In this document: one piece after another, positions 62,620 through 64,000 of the stretch | Numbering within the stretch: position 1 is the stretch's first letter | Layout: the number at the start of each line of letters is the position of its first letter | Assembly: GCF_005222705.1 (NCBI RefSeq) | Contig: NZ_STGF01000034.1 | Coordinates: forward strand, 1 to 64,000 | DNA: 64,000 bases | Reading direction: 5' to 3' | Origin: Paenibacillus sp. SY21-1 | GTDB taxonomy: Bacteria; Bacillota; Bacilli; Paenibacillales; Paenibacillaceae | Notes under the pieces: generated by a model | What the model saw: only the letters and a program-made list of their open reading frames with translations | Told to the model about the DNA's origin: nothing | Database searches by the model: none | Made by a program: the position numbers and the translations under genes

Positions 62620-63447
62620 TTACATTTTGAAATAATTCCCTGGCACAACGGTTGTCTGCTTTGTCTTCATATCTACAGCGGTCAGCTTCGCAAGCGAGAT
62701 ATAATCCTCAAGCAGTCTCTCTTCCAGCTCAATCTCCCCGGACTCGACGAACACACCCACACCGGCCACTGTAGCCTTGAATTCATACAGCAGGTCCATC
62801 ATGCCTTGAATCGTTCCCCCGGCCTTCATAAAATCGTCAATGATAAGCACCCGGGATTGTTCCTTTATGGCGCGGCGGGCTAGCGACATCGTCTGAATAC
62901 GTTTGGTTGAGCCGGAAACGTAATTGATGCTGACGGCCGAGCCCTCCGTTACCTTATTGTCGCGTCGCACGATAACGACAGGGATGTTGAGGCACGCAGC
63001 TGTCGCGTAAGCCAGAGGAATCCCCTTGGTTTCAACGGTCATGATTACATCTATTTTACGCTCGGCAAAAGCCGTCGCGAACATTCTCCCCACATCAGCA
63101 AGCAATTCAGGCTGTCCCAGCATATCCGTTATATACAAATAACCGCCAGGGAGAACCCTTTCAGGCTGTTCAAGCTGCTTGCAAATTTCCTTCATGATAT
63201 CAAGCGCAGCCGTTTCCTGCATCTTGGGCGTATATTTCACGCCGCCAGCGGCGCCTGCCAACGTATGCAGCTCGCCAATGCCTTCCTCCTCGAATACTTC
63301 CTTGATGATCGCAAGATCCTCGCTAATCGAAGACTTCGCCGACTGGTATCGTTCTGCAAAGGCTGTAAGTGAAATTAACGTGTGGGGTCGACTCAACAGG
63401 TATTGTGTCATTTCCACCAATCGCGAGCTCCGCTTTAACTTTTTCAA
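62620..63447 (-). CDS. purR: Purine operon repressor PurR
   Basis: A 275-aa PRPP-sensing repressor. The N-terminal winged helix (~1-74) is followed by a phosphoribosyltransferase-like domain with VETKGIPLAYATA, VSGSTKRIQTMSLARRAI and the PRPP loop LIIDDFMKAGGTIQGM (~202-217). PRPP lifts repression. A PurBox lies just upstream of its own start codon, pointing to autoregulation. Confidence 0.96.
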   Translation of the reverse strand: MKKLKRSSRLVEMTQYLLSRPHTLISLTAFAERYQSAKSSISEDLAIIKEVFEEEGIGELHTLAGAAGGVKYTPKMQETAALDIMKEICKQLEQPERVLPGGYLYITDMLGQPELLADVGRMFATAFAERKIDVIMTVETKGIPLAYATAACLNIPVVIVRRDNKVTEGSAVSINYVSGSTKRIQTMSLARRAIKEQSRVLIIDDFMKAGGTIQGMMDLLYEFKATVAGVGVFVESGEIELEERLLEDYISLAKLTAVDMKTKQTTVVPGNYFKM

Positions 63448-63465
63448 ATGATTCTCCCCCCCACT

Positions 63466-63478
63466 AAATCCGAATATT
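63466..63478 (+). promoter_or_regulatory. PurBox at purR
   Basis: AAATCCGAATATT matches the PurBox AWWWCCGAACWWT at 12 of 13 positions. An imperfect inverted partner (AAATCCGTATAAA on the minus strand) overlaps the promoter spacer, but the gap between the two is larger than the usual 16-17 bp. Confidence 0.65.
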
Positions 63479-63487
63479 ATAATGTCA

Positions 63488-63516
63488 ATATAACATTTTT
63501 ATACGGATTTAATCAA
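63488..63516 (-). promoter_or_regulatory. purR promoter
   Basis: Minus strand: TTGATT (63511-63516), 17-bp spacer, TTATAT (63488-63493), placing the start next to the PurBox. Confidence 0.65.
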
Positions 63517-63530
63517 GAAGAACGTCACCC

Positions 63531-64000
63531 TTATGTAAGCATTCTTACCACATACACTTCCTTACAAAATCCGCGCAACCCGTTATAAATGCGGGCCAGC
63601 TTGGCCTCCTTGGAGACGAGTCCAAAAACAGTAGGACCGCTCCCGGACATCAATACGCCGTCGGCGCCCAAGCGAATCATGCTTTCCTTCAGTTGGCGAA
63701 CCTCAGGATGGAGATCGAGAGTAACCGTCTCAAGCACATTGCCCAGCCTGTCGCAAATATCGGTAAACGAGCCGCGGCTCAGCGCATCGACCATGCCCGC
63801 AATAGATGGATGCTCTTTCAGCTCATTTGCCCGCAGCCTGCCGTATACATCGGCTGTAGACACATTGATCGGCGGTTTGGCAAGCACGACCCAGCTTTGG
63901 GGCGGCGGGGATATATGCTCCAGCTTCTCGCCGCGGCCGCGTGCGATCGCCGTGACGCCCGTGACGCAGAATGGCACATCAGAACCGAGTTCCGCACCAA
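63531..64000 (-). CDS. ispE: 4-diphosphocytidyl-2-C-methyl-D-erythritol kinase, C-terminal part (cut by window edge)
   Basis: GHMP-family kinase of the non-mevalonate isoprenoid pathway. The visible ~156 residues begin within [14 protein letters not shown] (substrate/ATP region) and include the third GHMP motif [13 protein letters not shown] (~108-120 of the visible part). The N-terminus lies beyond position 64000. It precedes purR, as in Bacillus. Confidence 0.95.
   Translation of the reverse strand, partial: GAELGSDVPFCVTGVTAIARGRGEKLEHISPPPQSWVVLAKPPINVSTADVYGRLRANELKEHPSIAGMVDALSRGSFTDICDRLGNVLETVTLDLHPEVRQLKESMIRLGADGVLMSGSGPTVFGLVSKEAKLARIYNGLRGFCKEVYVVRMLT

Overview
The window comes from an endospore-forming, low-to-mid GC Gram-positive bacterium, most likely Paenibacillus or a close relative. 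The evidence is a near-continuous run of genes in the order known from the Bacillus subtilis origin-proximal region, read here on the minus strand: ispE (cut by the right edge), purR, ridA, spoVG, glmU, rplY, pth, fin, mfd, spoVT, a spoVB-like flippase, mazG, hbs, rqcP, yabP, yabQ, divIC, a YabR-like S1 protein, spoIIE, yabS, yabT, tilS, hpt, ftsH, coaX, hslO, a YacD-like foldase, cysK, pabB, pabA, pabC, folP, folB, folK, yazB, dusB, greA, lysS and the first bases of a 16S rRNA gene at the left edge.

Layout, left to right. 0-3.3 kb: the 16S 5' end with its promoter and leader, a secreted transglutaminase-like gene behind two tandem c-di-GMP-I (GEMM) riboswitches, then lysS. 3.3-10.3 kb: greA and a tightly overlapping folate operon (pabB-pabA-pabC-folP-folB-folK-yazB-dusB). 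10.3-17.8 kb: cysK, a parvulin foldase, hslO, coaX and the NAD genes nadC/nadB/nadA in one overlapping operon. 17.9-22.9 kb: a BMP-family nucleoside ABC transporter behind a cre-like site. 23-28.9 kb: ftsH, hpt, tilS, a kinase and a VWA protein. 29-39.4 kb: spoIIE, cell-division and sporulation genes, hbs, mazG, flippase, spoVT.

39.5-53.4 kb is an accessory block inserted between spoVT and prsA-mfd. It holds a lone ABC-transporter ATPase behind a guanidine-I (ykkC) riboswitch; a plus-strand pair of a divergent Hsp90-like ATPase and a helical-repeat protein; an SPFH-domain protein with a small ribbon-helix-helix protein; an AraC regulator whose frame runs straight into an iron-siderophore binding lipoprotein that has its own internal Fur box; a 5'-truncated kinase remnant; and a complete urea transporter urtABCDE with two perfect GlnR/TnrA boxes upstream. 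Guanidine and urea uptake together suggest a nitrogen-scavenging theme. 53.5-64 kb returns to the conserved block (prsA, mfd, fin, pth, rplY, glmU, spoVG, ridA, purR, ispE). A prs gene, expected between glmU and rplY, is absent.

Several recognisable promoters support the assignments: a Spo0A-type spoIIE promoter with a 21-bp spacer, a sigma-H promoter at spoVG, a sigma-G-like promoter at spoVT, and a PurBox at purR. All functional calls are from reading the sequence; no database search was run.
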